A stretch of DNA of 64,000 bases, from positions 372,001 through 436,000 of the forward strand of contig NZ_STGC01000005.1 of the NCBI RefSeq assembly GCF_005222805.1, given 5' to 3'. The DNA is from Devosia sp. FKR38. GTDB taxonomy: Bacteria; Pseudomonadota; Alphaproteobacteria; Rhizobiales; Devosiaceae. Shown in pieces: positions 1 to 7,489 of the stretch. The notes under the pieces were generated by a model. That model was not told where the DNA came from and did not search any database. It saw only the letters and a program-made list of their open reading frames with translations. The position numbers and the translations under genes are program-made. The first letter of the stretch is position 1; each line of letters opens with the position of its first letter.

Positions 1-196
1 CGTCCGGCGCATGACCGGCGAGGCCCTCGGCGAGGATCTTGCCCTGCGGCGACAGCAGCGCCCAGGCAGCAGCCGCTTCGCCCAAGCCATCGCCGGCCGA
101 CGGAATATGACCCGTCACCACATCATTGAGCAGCTTGTGCGCATCCGGGCCCGAAAAGCGGAACAGGGCACGGTCGGCACGCAGATGGATGGTCAT
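1..196 (-). CDS. YgfZ/GcvT-domain folate-binding protein, N-terminal part (cut by window edge)
   Basis: The frame starts at an ATG at 196 and stays open to the window edge, giving 65 N-terminal residues that begin MTIHLRADRALFRFSG. The segment DAHKLLNDVVTGHI followed by WALLSPQGKILAE is typical of the YgfZ/CAF17 group, tetrahydrofolate-binding proteins related to the GcvT aminomethyltransferase that assist iron-sulfur cluster assembly. The gene is divergent from pyrC with a 69-bp gap, an arrangement I recall from other Hyphomicrobiales. The conserved cysteine motif of the family would lie outside the window, so the call rests on the N-terminus alone. Confidence 0.75.
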   Translation of the reverse strand, partial: MTIHLRADRALFRFSGPDAHKLLNDVVTGHIPSAGDGLGEAAAAWALLSPQGKILAEGLAGHAPD

Positions 197-265
197 GGTC
201 GCTTGCCTCATGGTCGCTGCCTCCGCTAAACCGGCAGGGAACCAGGCATTGCGGGGACCACAGAC

Positions 266-1600
266 ATGGCGCAGTACGACAGCATTTTCAAGAACGCCAC
301 GCTGGTCAACCACGATGGCCAGGGCCTGGCCGATGTGGCGGTGCGCAATGGCCGCATTGCCGCCATCGGCAACCTCGGCAATGCCGCAGCGGCCGAAATC
401 GTGGACTGCGCGGGCCTCCATATCCTGCCTGGCGTCATCGACACCCAGGTGCATTTCCGCGAGCCCGGCCTGACGCATAAGGAAGACCTGCAATCGGGTT
501 CGCTCTCGGCCGTCATGGGCGGGGTGACCGGCGTGTTCGAAATGCCCAATACCAATCCGCTGACCACCAGCCGGGAGACCTTTGAGGCCAAGATCGCCGC
601 CGGCACCAACCGCATGCATTGCGACTTTGCCTTCTATATCGGCGGCACGCATGAGAACGTCGGCGAGCTGGCGGTGCTGGAGAAGCTGCCCGGCTGCGCC
701 GGCATCAAGGTGTTCATGGGCTCGTCCACCGGCTCGCTGCTGGTGGCGGACGATGATGGCGTCGAAGCCATTCTGCGCGCCATTTCGCGCCGCGCCGCCT
801 TCCACTCCGAAGACGAATATATGCTCGAAGAGCGTAAAGGACTGCGCGTGCCGGGCGATCCGTCCAGCCACCCGGTGTGGCGCTCGCCCGAGGTGGCGCT
901 CAATTCCACCAAGCGCCTGGTGGGCCTCGCCCGCAAGACGGGCAAGCGCATTCATGTGCTGCATATCTCGACCGCCGAGGAAATGCTCTATCTGGCCGAC
1001 CACAAGGACGTGGCGTCAGTCGAGGTGACGCCGCACCACCTGACCCTGGACGAAACCGCCTATACGCGCCTGGGCACCTATGCCCAGATGAACCCGCCGG
1101 TGCGCGACAAGGCGCATCGCGAGGGCATCTGGGCGGGCGTCGCCAATGGCGTCGCCGATATCCTGGGCTCCGACCATGCCCCGCACACGCGCGAAGAAAA
1201 GGACCACGCCTATCCCGCCAGCCATTCGGGCATGACGGGCGTGCAGACCCTGGTGCCCACCATGCTCGACCATGTCAACGCCGGGCGCATGAGCCTTGAG
1301 CGCTTTGTCGACATGACCAGCCACGGCCCCAATCGCCTGTTTGGCATCGCCGGCAAGGGCCGCATCGCCGTGGGCTATGACGCGGACCTCACCATCGTCG
1401 ACCTCAAGCGCCGCGAAACCATAAGCAACGCAGACGTCAAAAGCCGCGCCGGTTGGACGCCCTATGATGGTGTGACCGTCACCGGCTGGCCCGTCGGCAC
1501 CATTGTGCGCGGCAAGACGGTGATGTGGCAGGGCGAACTGGTGACGCCATCGACGGGGCAGCCGATGCGGTTTCTGGAGGCGCTGCCGCAGGAGGGATAG
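266..1600 (+). CDS. pyrC: Dihydroorotase (pyrC)
   Basis: A 444-residue cytosolic amidohydrolase that cyclises N-carbamoyl-aspartate to dihydroorotate in pyrimidine synthesis. Visible family marks are the metal-binding DTQVHFREPG near residue 60, the candidate carboxylated lysine in GIKVFMGSSTG, the histidine stretches RIHVLHIST and VEVTPHHL, and the late SDHAPHTREEK motif. Full length for the class I type, with ATG start at 266. The gene itself is intact, but a diverged copy of its last ~25 codons lies at 4371-4451, on the far side of a two-protease insertion. This suggests the 3' end was once a recombination point. Confidence 0.93.
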   Translation: MAQYDSIFKNATLVNHDGQGLADVAVRNGRIAAIGNLGNAAAAEIVDCAGLHILPGVIDTQVHFREPGLTHKEDLQSGSLSAVMGGVTGVFEMPNTNPLTTSRETFEAKIAAGTNRMHCDFAFYIGGTHENVGELAVLEKLPGCAGIKVFMGSSTGSLLVADDDGVEAILRAISRRAAFHSEDEYMLEERKGLRVPGDPSSHPVWRSPEVALNSTKRLVGLARKTGKRIHVLHISTAEEMLYLADHKDVASVEVTPHHLTLDETAYTRLGTYAQMNPPVRDKAHREGIWAGVANGVADILGSDHAPHTREEKDHAYPASHSGMTGVQTLVPTMLDHVNAGRMSLERFVDMTSHGPNRLFGIAGKGRIAVGYDADLTIVDLKRRETISNADVKSRAGWTPYDGVTVTGWPVGTIVRGKTVMWQGELVTPSTGQPMRFLEALPQEG

Positions 1601-1897
1601 GGAGCGGCGGTTTAGGGGTGGATAAGGGACCGTCCGCTTAAAGATTGAAATATCGACAAAACTGCCGATGCAACGTTCTAATTGCTGCCATAGGTTGCGC
1701 TCGGATGCAGGGTCGCAGGCCATGGAACGTTCTAAAATCTCGCATCCCACCGACGATGGCGCTCGCCAGCACAGCTAACATCGTCGAATAGGCTTCGTGC
1801 ATTTACTTCGCGCCAGAATATAGTTCGACCATACCGGCTATTTACAGCAATGCTGGTTGCAGTAATTATCCGTTTATTACGGATGGGGTGGCCAAAA
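1601..1897. other. Gene-free leader of the protease insertion
   Basis: No convincing gene is present. Base composition shifts towards AT compared with pyrC. The 8-bp palindrome GAACGTTC followed by TAA occurs at 1727-1734, and a near copy (CAACGTTCTAA) occurs at 1672-1682, so these may be paired binding sites for a local regulator. The promoter for the proteases should lie here, but I cannot place a -35/-10 pair with confidence. Confidence 0.4.
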
Positions 1898-2785
1898 ATG
1901 GTTTCACGGCGTCAGGCGTTGGCATTGGGCGGATGCGCCGCATGTTTGCCTTGGGTTGCTAGGCCATCGGCCTCGGAAGCCGATTTGGATGATGCATTCT
2001 TTTACTGCGACACGCCTCAAATAACCGTATTGGGCGTCGGGGAAGAGAATTTCTCTGCTGCCGGCCAGATCGACGATACCGGATTCGGAATGTCATCCGC
2101 CCTTTTGGGTAGTGACGACTATGGGACTGCCACAAGGGCTTTGCGATGGACCGCCAGCAACACCGGACTTTCCCGCAACAACCGCCCCCTGGTTCTCATC
2201 GGGTTTGTAGATGGAAGCGCAAGCGAACATGACTCGGTCAAGACCATCGCTCAAGCTTGGAAGGTCCCTTCCATCGGTCTCGATTTTGACTATTCAAACG
2301 ACCTGAAAGAGACCCACATCCAGATTTCATTCACCGGCGGTGTAAACAAATCGAAGACGGGAATTGAGGCACTGCAGTTCAGAGGACAGGCCACGATGTG
2401 GCTACCTGACGTACGAAAGAGGCCCGGAACGACCGCGTCGCGGCGGGCAATACTGCACGAATTCGGCCACGGCCTAATGGCATTTGGCCACGAGCATCGA
2501 CACCCTGATGCTGGCTATCGATTCAGGCCGGCAGCAGAAATCGCACAGATCATAAACTCTTCTCTTCCGATTGGCGCTAGCCCGTGGACCTCTTCAATGG
2601 TTGAGACCAATATAACAAACGCACCTTATGCGGCCTCAAGAGCTTGCACTGACTACGACGTCAAATCCATTATGCACTATCCAGTTGCTACAAATTGGTT
2701 GATAACGGGAACGCCGGTACCCGATCCATCGACTACCATTTCTCCGCTTGATGTGAAGTGCGCGATCGAGACGTACTCAAATTGA
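1898..2785 (+). CDS. Secreted astacin/metzincin-like zinc metalloprotease with atypical zinc motif
   Basis: A predicted 295-residue secreted protease. The N-terminus MVSRRQALALGGCAACLPWVARPSASEA has a twin arginine ahead of a hydrophobic stretch, so Tat export is likely. I chose the ATG at 1898 because GGGGTGG lies just upstream; an earlier in-frame ATG at 1850 would add 16 residues. The segment around ETHIQISFTGG then TMWLPD matches the peptidase M12A fold, the zinc site is HEFGHGLMAFGHEH at about residues 187-200, and SIMHYP is a Met-turn. The spacing between second and third zinc histidines is six residues, where the metzincin pattern HExxHxxGxxH has five, so the third ligand may differ. 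It overlaps the next protease gene by 28 bp, which implies co-expression. Codon use is AT-richer than the neighbours, suggesting transfer. Confidence 0.75.
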   Translation: MVSRRQALALGGCAACLPWVARPSASEADLDDAFFYCDTPQITVLGVGEENFSAAGQIDDTGFGMSSALLGSDDYGTATRALRWTASNTGLSRNNRPLVLIGFVDGSASEHDSVKTIAQAWKVPSIGLDFDYSNDLKETHIQISFTGGVNKSKTGIEALQFRGQATMWLPDVRKRPGTTASRRAILHEFGHGLMAFGHEHRHPDAGYRFRPAAEIAQIINSSLPIGASPWTSSMVETNITNAPYAASRACTDYDVKSIMHYPVATNWLITGTPVPDPSTTISPLDVKCAIETYSN

Positions 2786-4218
2786 ACGGCCTGATACGGC
2801 TTATTTTTGCGGGCTTGATTGTATTTTTGCCTGTCGGGCAGGTCTTTGCGCAGACCAGCACTTCCTTTGAGAGCCAGCTGCTGGCCAGCCATCGTCTAAA
2901 GACCGTTTTTGTACAAGCACGCGAAGCAGAAACCGGCCCCGTTATTGCCAGAGGAACAGGGATTCTCCTCCCAGATGGCTACGTACTAACGTCGTTGCAC
3001 TTGGTCGCTGACATGACCGAGCTGGCCTATGGCAGTGACATTTCTCAAAAAATTGTCACGGGGATTGTAGGCGCGAATGAAGGTGTCGCCTTTCGGCTAA
3101 ACTACATTCGAAAGGACGCCGAACGTGATCTGGTTCTTTTCAGATTCTCGCCCTCGGTATCCGAAAACTTCGATCACGCCTGCTTGGCGTCGGAAGAACC
3201 AAACATCGGGGATGCTATTGGGACCCTAGGTTTTCCTCTTGGCCTGTCCTTGATGCCAGTCACAGGAACGATGAATGGGGAGGAACCAACCTACATAGTC
3301 AGCAACATTGGCGTCACGTTCGGCAACAGCGGCTCCGGCGTCTACAACTTGGCAGGAGAGCTGGTTGGTATTGTGAAGGGTGGGTACAAGTTCGACGGAA
3401 AACCTACGCCGCTCGCTATGATAGTCCCAATTGGACTGGCTATGAACCTACTCAACGTCTACCCGGCGGGGGAGGTTTTCTGTGGGGGCTCTTCTCCTGT
3501 CATACCGGATGAAGTAGAGGAGCCGGCCGCGTTCGAAGGAACCGTCATCACTGTAGAGGATGCGACGGATGGGCTACAAGCCCTGAGCATCCTCGAAAGC
3601 GCCGGCTTCGATGTGGCGAGAAGCACACAGGTAGGTCACGGTCCTCTAAACTCCGTAACGTGCGGCGCAGGTGTTCCCTTGTCCACTGCCAAAGAAGTTT
3701 TGTCCGCGCTCATAAGTAGGGGCATAAGAATCAACATGGTGATGCAAGCGGGGGAAGGCAATGGCTTATTTATTCACCATGACGTAGAGGCAGAAAGCGC
3801 GCCAATCATGACGTTAGAGCGGATTTCTAATCTTACGGATTGCGGAAAATACTCAGATTATCCGTGGGTAATAGACATTGGCAATGCTTGCAACGAATAT
3901 GGTGCGATAGATGTTTACGTCCGGTATTTCGATTATCAGACTAGCGAGTGGAAACTTAGTACAGCCACAGACGTGAAGCCTCAGGAACACGTCGTGATGC
4001 GAGAGGCTGGAGCAAGTATACGCAACAGATTAGCGGCAACGATGGTGCCAAACATATTTATCTATGCTCGAACGTCCAACCCGGGCCCCAGTGGTAGCTA
4101 TATGGCCTGGACTGGCGACGCCGTATTCGGCGTAAACGGCAAAGCCATAGGATTTCGAGAGTACGATGCACATCGTCTTTCGTTAACGTGCAAAAATGCA
4201 AAGTCGGTTTCGCCGTAA
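2758..4218 (+). CDS. Secreted trypsin-like serine protease with unknown C-terminal half
   Basis: A 486-residue protein starting at GTG 2758, or at TTG 2782, which overlaps the upstream stop codon as TTGA and gives a cleaner Sec signal peptide ending near VGQVFAQ. Residues ~60-235 form a chymotrypsin-fold domain with His in LTSLHLV (81), Asp in ERDLVLF (124) and Ser in GNSGSGV (191); the glycine after GNSG is replaced by Ser. The C-terminal ~240 residues match no family I recognise. They include cysteine-containing segments (SVTCGAG, LTDCGKY, GNACNEYG) that could form disulfides after export. Pairing with the upstream metalloprotease suggests a protease cascade or shared substrate (inference). 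AT-rich codons again suggest acquisition. Confidence 0.75.
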   Translation: MRDRDVLKLNGLIRLIFAGLIVFLPVGQVFAQTSTSFESQLLASHRLKTVFVQAREAETGPVIARGTGILLPDGYVLTSLHLVADMTELAYGSDISQKIVTGIVGANEGVAFRLNYIRKDAERDLVLFRFSPSVSENFDHACLASEEPNIGDAIGTLGFPLGLSLMPVTGTMNGEEPTYIVSNIGVTFGNSGSGVYNLAGELVGIVKGGYKFDGKPTPLAMIVPIGLAMNLLNVYPAGEVFCGGSSPVIPDEVEEPAAFEGTVITVEDATDGLQALSILESAGFDVARSTQVGHGPLNSVTCGAGVPLSTAKEVLSALISRGIRINMVMQAGEGNGLFIHHDVEAESAPIMTLERISNLTDCGKYSDYPWVIDIGNACNEYGAIDVYVRYFDYQTSEWKLSTATDVKPQEHVVMREAGASIRNRLAATMVPNIFIYARTSNPGPSGSYMAWTGDAVFGVNGKAIGFREYDAHRLSLTCKNAKSVSP

Positions 4219-4561
4219 CCCAACAAAATTAGGGTTACGTCTGTTTTCGGGCTCAGGTTAGACCCCTCGTATGGCCGCAATGGGGTCGGAAGCGGCCATG
4301 GGCAGTTGGTCTGCAAAGCTTTAGGCCCCCTCATCTCTGCAGTTATGCCGCCGCAACGCAGGTGGGATTTCGGGGCATAGGGCAGGGCACGTTGCTAACG
4401 CCCTCCACCGGCCAGCCCATCCAGTTCCTTGAAGCCCTCCCGCCTGCCTGAACTAAGGCAAATGCGCCACCGCGGCTTGATAGGCGTCAAGGTGGCGGCG
4501 GGATTTGTCCGGCAGCATCGCGCGCGTGAGGGGAGCGGTCCCCGGTGCGCAGGATCTGTCG
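4219..4561. other. Intergenic region containing the pyrC 3'-end relic
   Basis: There is no intact gene in this 343-bp stretch. The first ~150 bp keep the AT-richer composition of the protease pair. From 4371 a relic of the pyrC tail appears (separate entry). Between 4452 and 4561 the composition returns to the genomic norm ahead of the CPBP gene. Confidence 0.5.
4371..4451 (+). pseudogene. Diverged duplicate of the pyrC 3' end
   Basis: Read in frame, this stretch gives RGIGQGTLLTPSTGQP followed by IQFLEALPPA and a stop at 4449-4451. The end of pyrC reads WQGELVTPSTGQP then MRFLEALPQEG. Twenty or so residues align, in the same orientation, but the DNA has diverged at many third positions and a few codons near the front are missing. 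There is no start codon or upstream pyrC sequence, so this is a tail only. It marks the far end of the insertion carrying the two proteases. It is either the original tail displaced by a replacement, or a leftover of a second dihydroorotase copy. Confidence 0.75.
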
Positions 4562-5353
4562 ATGCCGTCGGTTCTGGTCTTTGTATTGCTTGCCTATGCC
4601 CTGTCGTGGCTGGCCTGGTTGCCGATCCTGCTCACGGGTGGATCGGTGATGACGGGCGTCGGCTGGCCCACGCATCTCTCCGGCCTGATGGGCCCGGCCA
4701 TTGCCGCCATCTGGATCGCTTGGCGCACGGGCGGCGCCACCTGGGCTGACCTTCGGCGTCGGGTGACGCGGCTGCCGCGCGGGCAAATGGCGTGGCTGGC
4801 GACGCTGTCGCCGCTGCTGATCATCGCGGCAGCGCTGATTGCCGAATTCGCCATCACCGGCCGCCTGCCGCCGCTGTCGGCGCTGGGGCGCTATTCCGGC
4901 CTGCCGGAACTGGGCGTGGTGCCGGTGTTGCTGATCGTGCTGGTGGTCAATGGGCTGGGCGAGGAAATCGGCTGGCGCGGCTTCCTGCTGCCACAGCTGC
5001 AACTGCGCTTCGGGCCGCGCGTCGGCACGCTGCTGGTCTGGCCCATCTGGCTGGCCTGGCACATCCCGCTGTTTGCCTGTGTCGCCGATTTCCAGGCGAT
5101 GGATCTGACCACCGCCGCCTTCGGCTGGAGCCTGGGCCTCCTGGCCGGCACGCTGGTGCTGGCCCATGTGGCCCATCTCGCCGGCGGCAGTGTGATCGCC
5201 GTGGCGCTCTGGCACACGCTGTTCAACCTGGCGTCGGGGGGCGGCCTGTCGGCCAGCGCCGCAGCGACAGCCACGATCTGCGTGATGCTCTGGGCCGTGC
5301 TGGTCGGGGCGGTGGCGCTGAGCGACCGCGGCGCCGTTCTGCGGGTGGTGTGA
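4562..5353 (+). CDS. CPBP family intramembrane glutamic endopeptidase (CAAX protease-like)
   Basis: An integral membrane protein of 263 residues with about seven to eight hydrophobic segments. The ABI/CPBP motifs are present: EEIGWRGFL (motif EExxxR, near residue 140), WHIPLF (near 175) and HTLFN (near 220). These supply the catalytic Glu and the histidines of this Rce1-like intramembrane protease family. The substrate is unknown; bacterial relatives act on membrane peptides, bacteriocin self-immunity or abortive infection. The start at ATG 4562 gives a clean first membrane segment; a TTG at 4505 is a weaker alternative. It stands alone on this strand beside a relic-bearing insertion boundary. 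Confidence 0.85.
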   Translation: MPSVLVFVLLAYALSWLAWLPILLTGGSVMTGVGWPTHLSGLMGPAIAAIWIAWRTGGATWADLRRRVTRLPRGQMAWLATLSPLLIIAAALIAEFAITGRLPPLSALGRYSGLPELGVVPVLLIVLVVNGLGEEIGWRGFLLPQLQLRFGPRVGTLLVWPIWLAWHIPLFACVADFQAMDLTTAAFGWSLGLLAGTLVLAHVAHLAGGSVIAVALWHTLFNLASGGGLSASAAATATICVMLWAVLVGAVALSDRGAVLRVV

Positions 5354-5382
5354 GGCCCGGGTCGTTTCAAGTTCAGATCGAT

Positions 5383-5467
5383 GCGGCTCCGTCGCCCCCT
5401 CCCCACCCAGGTCGCGCTTTGCGCGCCCGAGAGCAGGCCCTTGAGGGGAGGGAGGCAGTGGAGCCGC
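5383..5467. repeat. REP-like long hairpin element
   Basis: The outer arms GCGGCTCC (5383-5390) and GGAGCCGC (5460-5467) are perfect inverted repeats. Inside them CCCCCTCCCC (5395-5404) faces a GGGGAGGG stretch (5445-5452). The whole 85-bp unit lies between two genes and would fold into a long GC-rich hairpin. It resembles the palindromic intergenic elements common in Hyphomicrobiales; no second full copy is in this window. It may also terminate the convergent genes on either side. Confidence 0.6.
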
Positions 5468-5507
5468 GAATCCAGTGCAGCGTAGGACTGTCTGGTCGGG
5501 TCGGCGT

Positions 5508-5795
5508 CTACTGCAGGATTTTGTCGAGGTTGTATTCGCCCGAGCGGATGCGGTCGGGGAGCATGGCGACCAGGTCGGCCGCGGCTTCGTCGCCGTGCAT
5601 CTTGCAGAACGTGGCCAGGGCCGCGAACAGGGAGGCGTGGGCGAGCGAGGCGCTGTGCACCCCATCTTCCTCGGCGTCGTTCCAGGCATCGGCCAGGTAT
5701 TCGAGGGCAATCTGCCGCTCGCCCTGTTCCCGATCGAACACACCAAGCCCGGACGCGGGCGCGAATATGGATTTATTGATCGACATAGCCTTCAA
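5508..5795 (-). CDS. Conserved hypothetical small protein (95 aa)
   Basis: A soluble, acidic, mainly helical protein (ALEYLADAWNDAEEDGVHSASLAHASLFAALATFCKM...) with no domain I recognise. It is likely real: the codon use matches the backbone, it is compact, and it sits upstream of no competing frame. The ATG at 5795 or the one at 5786 (MSINKS) could be the start. Function is unknown. It may fold as a helical bundle, with one or two helices resembling TPR-like repeats (weak inference). Confidence 0.6.
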   Translation of the reverse strand: MKAMSINKSIFAPASGLGVFDREQGERQIALEYLADAWNDAEEDGVHSASLAHASLFAALATFCKMHGDEAAADLVAMLPDRIRSGEYNLDKILQ

Positions 5796-5881
5796 CTAGC
5801 ACGGGATTTTCCGCGCCGCGCGCCAGAAGTAACCCGAAGGTTAACAAGACGTGGGCTTTTGTATCGAGGTGGCCAAGCGGC

Positions 5882-6265
5882 CTATTCGGCAAAGCGGGTG
5901 TGGATATCGCGCGCGGTGCGCTCGGCCTCGGCCAGGAGGCGCTGCAGGGCAGCCTGGGCGGTGGGCGTGCAGCTGCGGTGGAAGCGGGCATAGGCGGTAT
6001 AGCCATCGTTGAAGGCCCCGCTCAGCCGCTGGCGGCGGTCCTCGTCGGGCTGGTCCAGCGCGATCAGATCGGCCGCTTCGGCGCGCCAGTCGGTGGAGCC
6101 GGCCTTGCACAGCGGCGCGAGGAAATAGAGGCTCCCCATGATCTGGGACAGCCGCTCCATCTGCTGCTGATAGAGCGGATCAATGGCCAGCGCCGGCCCG
6201 GCGCCCAGCGCCAGCACAATGGCTGCAAACAGAATGCGAAGCGATTTCACGGCGCGGGTCCACAT
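5882..6265 (-). CDS. TIGR02301 family secreted protein
   Basis: A 127-residue protein with a signal peptide (hydrophobic run ILFAAIVLALGAGPALA) and a mature part with MGSLYFLAPLCKAGSTDWR, LSGAFNDGYTAYARFHRSCTP and a conserved Cys pair. This is the pattern of TIGR02301, an uncharacterised family largely limited to Hyphomicrobiales, probably periplasmic. I chose the ATG at 6265 because GAGG lies at suitable distance; a GTG at 6277 is the alternative. It follows the NUDIX gene closely on the same strand and is probably co-transcribed with it. Confidence 0.8.
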   Translation of the reverse strand: MWTRAVKSLRILFAAIVLALGAGPALAIDPLYQQQMERLSQIMGSLYFLAPLCKAGSTDWRAEAADLIALDQPDEDRRQRLSGAFNDGYTAYARFHRSCTPTAQAALQRLLAEAERTARDIHTRFAE

Positions 6266-6282
6266 GGTGATGCGCACCTCTA

Positions 6283-6684
6283 TCAGCTTTGCGCCAGCAC
6301 TGCGAAGGCCCTCGCCAGCACGTCATCGAGCCGGCTGGTGGTGCGGAAGGCGATCAGCGCCGTGGGATCGACCCATTTGTGGTCGGCCACCTCGTCGGAG
6401 GCGCGGATGACGCCGGAGAAATCTGTGGTGACAAAGACGGCCAGGCGGAACTCGAGGTCGCGCCCCAGCGCCTGCACCATCACCGGGCGCGGATTGCGGA
6501 TGGTGACGGAAAGTTCCTCAAAGATCTCGCGCGCGGCGCATTGCTCGATGCTCTCGCCGGGCTCCATGCGGCCGCCGGGCAGGGTCCACAGATGCTGATA
6601 GGGGGCATAGGCGCGCTTGATCAGCAGCACCTTGCCGCCACGCACAAGGGCGACGCTGGCGGCATTGGGCGGGGCATCGGTCAC
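6283..6684 (-). CDS. NUDIX hydrolase
   Basis: A 133-residue cytosolic pyrophosphohydrolase. The Nudix box reads GGRMEPGESIEQCAAREIFEE, spanning about residues 37-57, with the expected GX5EX7REUXEE pattern. The N-terminal VALVRGGKVLLIKRA strand is typical, and the end of the fold has WVDP. Start is GTG at 6684. The substrate cannot be read from sequence. It is divergent from the SRAP gene with 70 bp between, and a TIGR02301 gene follows. Confidence 0.88.
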   Translation of the reverse strand: MTDAPPNAASVALVRGGKVLLIKRAYAPYQHLWTLPGGRMEPGESIEQCAAREIFEELSVTIRNPRPVMVQALGRDLEFRLAVFVTTDFSGVIRASDEVADHKWVDPTALIAFRTTSRLDDVLARAFAVLAQS

Positions 6685-6754
6685 GACGGGCAGTCCAATT
6701 GCGATTCGGAGGCCTACACACTACCTGTAGTTGGCCAATTGGGAGACACCGAAC

Positions 6755-7489
6755 ATGTGCGGACGCTATGCGTCGACGCTGCCGCCCGAGATGATGGAAG
6801 CGCTGTTCCACCTGCTCAACCATATCGAGCTGGTGCCGCGCTACAATATCGCGCCGACCCAGCCGGTCGCCGCCATCTGGGAAGCGGCGGGCCGCCGCGA
6901 GGCGCATTTTGCCCGCTGGGGCCTGGTGCCGCGCTGGGTCAAGGATCCGCGCGAATTTCCGCTGGTGATCAATGCCCGCGTCGAGACCATGGCCGACAAG
7001 CCGACGTTTCGCGATGCGCTCAAGCATGGCCGCTGCATCATTCCGGCGAGCGGCTATTACGAGTGGCACACCAATCCGGATAAATCCAAGCAGCCCTATT
7101 ACATCACCCTGGCCGATGACCGGCCCATGGCGCTGGCCGGGCTCTATGCCACCTGGGAGGGGCCGGAGGGCGAACTGGTCGACAGCGTCGCTACCATCAC
7201 CGTGCCGGCCAATGGCCAGCTCTCGCCCATCCACGACCGCATGCCGGCCATTCTCGATGGCCAAGCCATCGACGATTGGCTCAATGTGCGCGATGTGCGG
7301 GCCGCCGATGCCGCGCAGCTGGCGCTGCCGCTGGCCGATGGCGCGCTGAAGTTCCATCCGGTCTCGACCCGGGTCAATTCCGCCCGCGACGACGATCCCG
7401 GGCTGATCGAGCCGGTGACGCTGGACAAGCCCGCGCCGCCCAAGCCCAAGAAGGTGGCCGGCGGCGGCGGGCAGCTCGATCTGTTCTAG
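6755..7489 (+). CDS. SOS response-associated peptidase (YedK/HMCES, SRAP domain)
   Basis: A 244-residue SRAP protein. Cys2 (MCGRY) is the residue that forms a covalent thiazolidine crosslink with abasic sites in single-stranded DNA after Met removal. Other conserved elements are RYNIAPTQ, RWGLVPRW, INARVETM, SGYYEWH and SPIHDRMP, whose His/Glu residues assist crosslinking. The start is fixed at ATG 6755 since Cys2 must follow Met. The C-terminal tail is Lys/Pro-rich (KPAPPKPKKVAGGGG) and ends QLDLF. That ending resembles a beta-clamp-binding motif (QxxLF type), an interesting detail if real. The stop overlaps that of the convergent hemerythrin gene by 4 bp. Confidence 0.92.
   Translation: MCGRYASTLPPEMMEALFHLLNHIELVPRYNIAPTQPVAAIWEAAGRREAHFARWGLVPRWVKDPREFPLVINARVETMADKPTFRDALKHGRCIIPASGYYEWHTNPDKSKQPYYITLADDRPMALAGLYATWEGPEGELVDSVATITVPANGQLSPIHDRMPAILDGQAIDDWLNVRDVRAADAAQLALPLADGALKFHPVSTRVNSARDDDPGLIEPVTLDKPAPPKPKKVAGGGGQLDLF

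Noticed and set aside
1561-4451. Treating the pyrC tail duplication as a recent att site
   Set aside because: The two tails differ at many bases, unlike the perfect 74-bp repeat at tRNA-Pro, and no integrase lies between them.
4487-5746. Minus-strand frame of 419 codons over the CPBP gene
   Set aside because: It crosses two real genes and consists of proline/arginine/glutamine-rich sequence; the CPBP motifs are on the plus strand.
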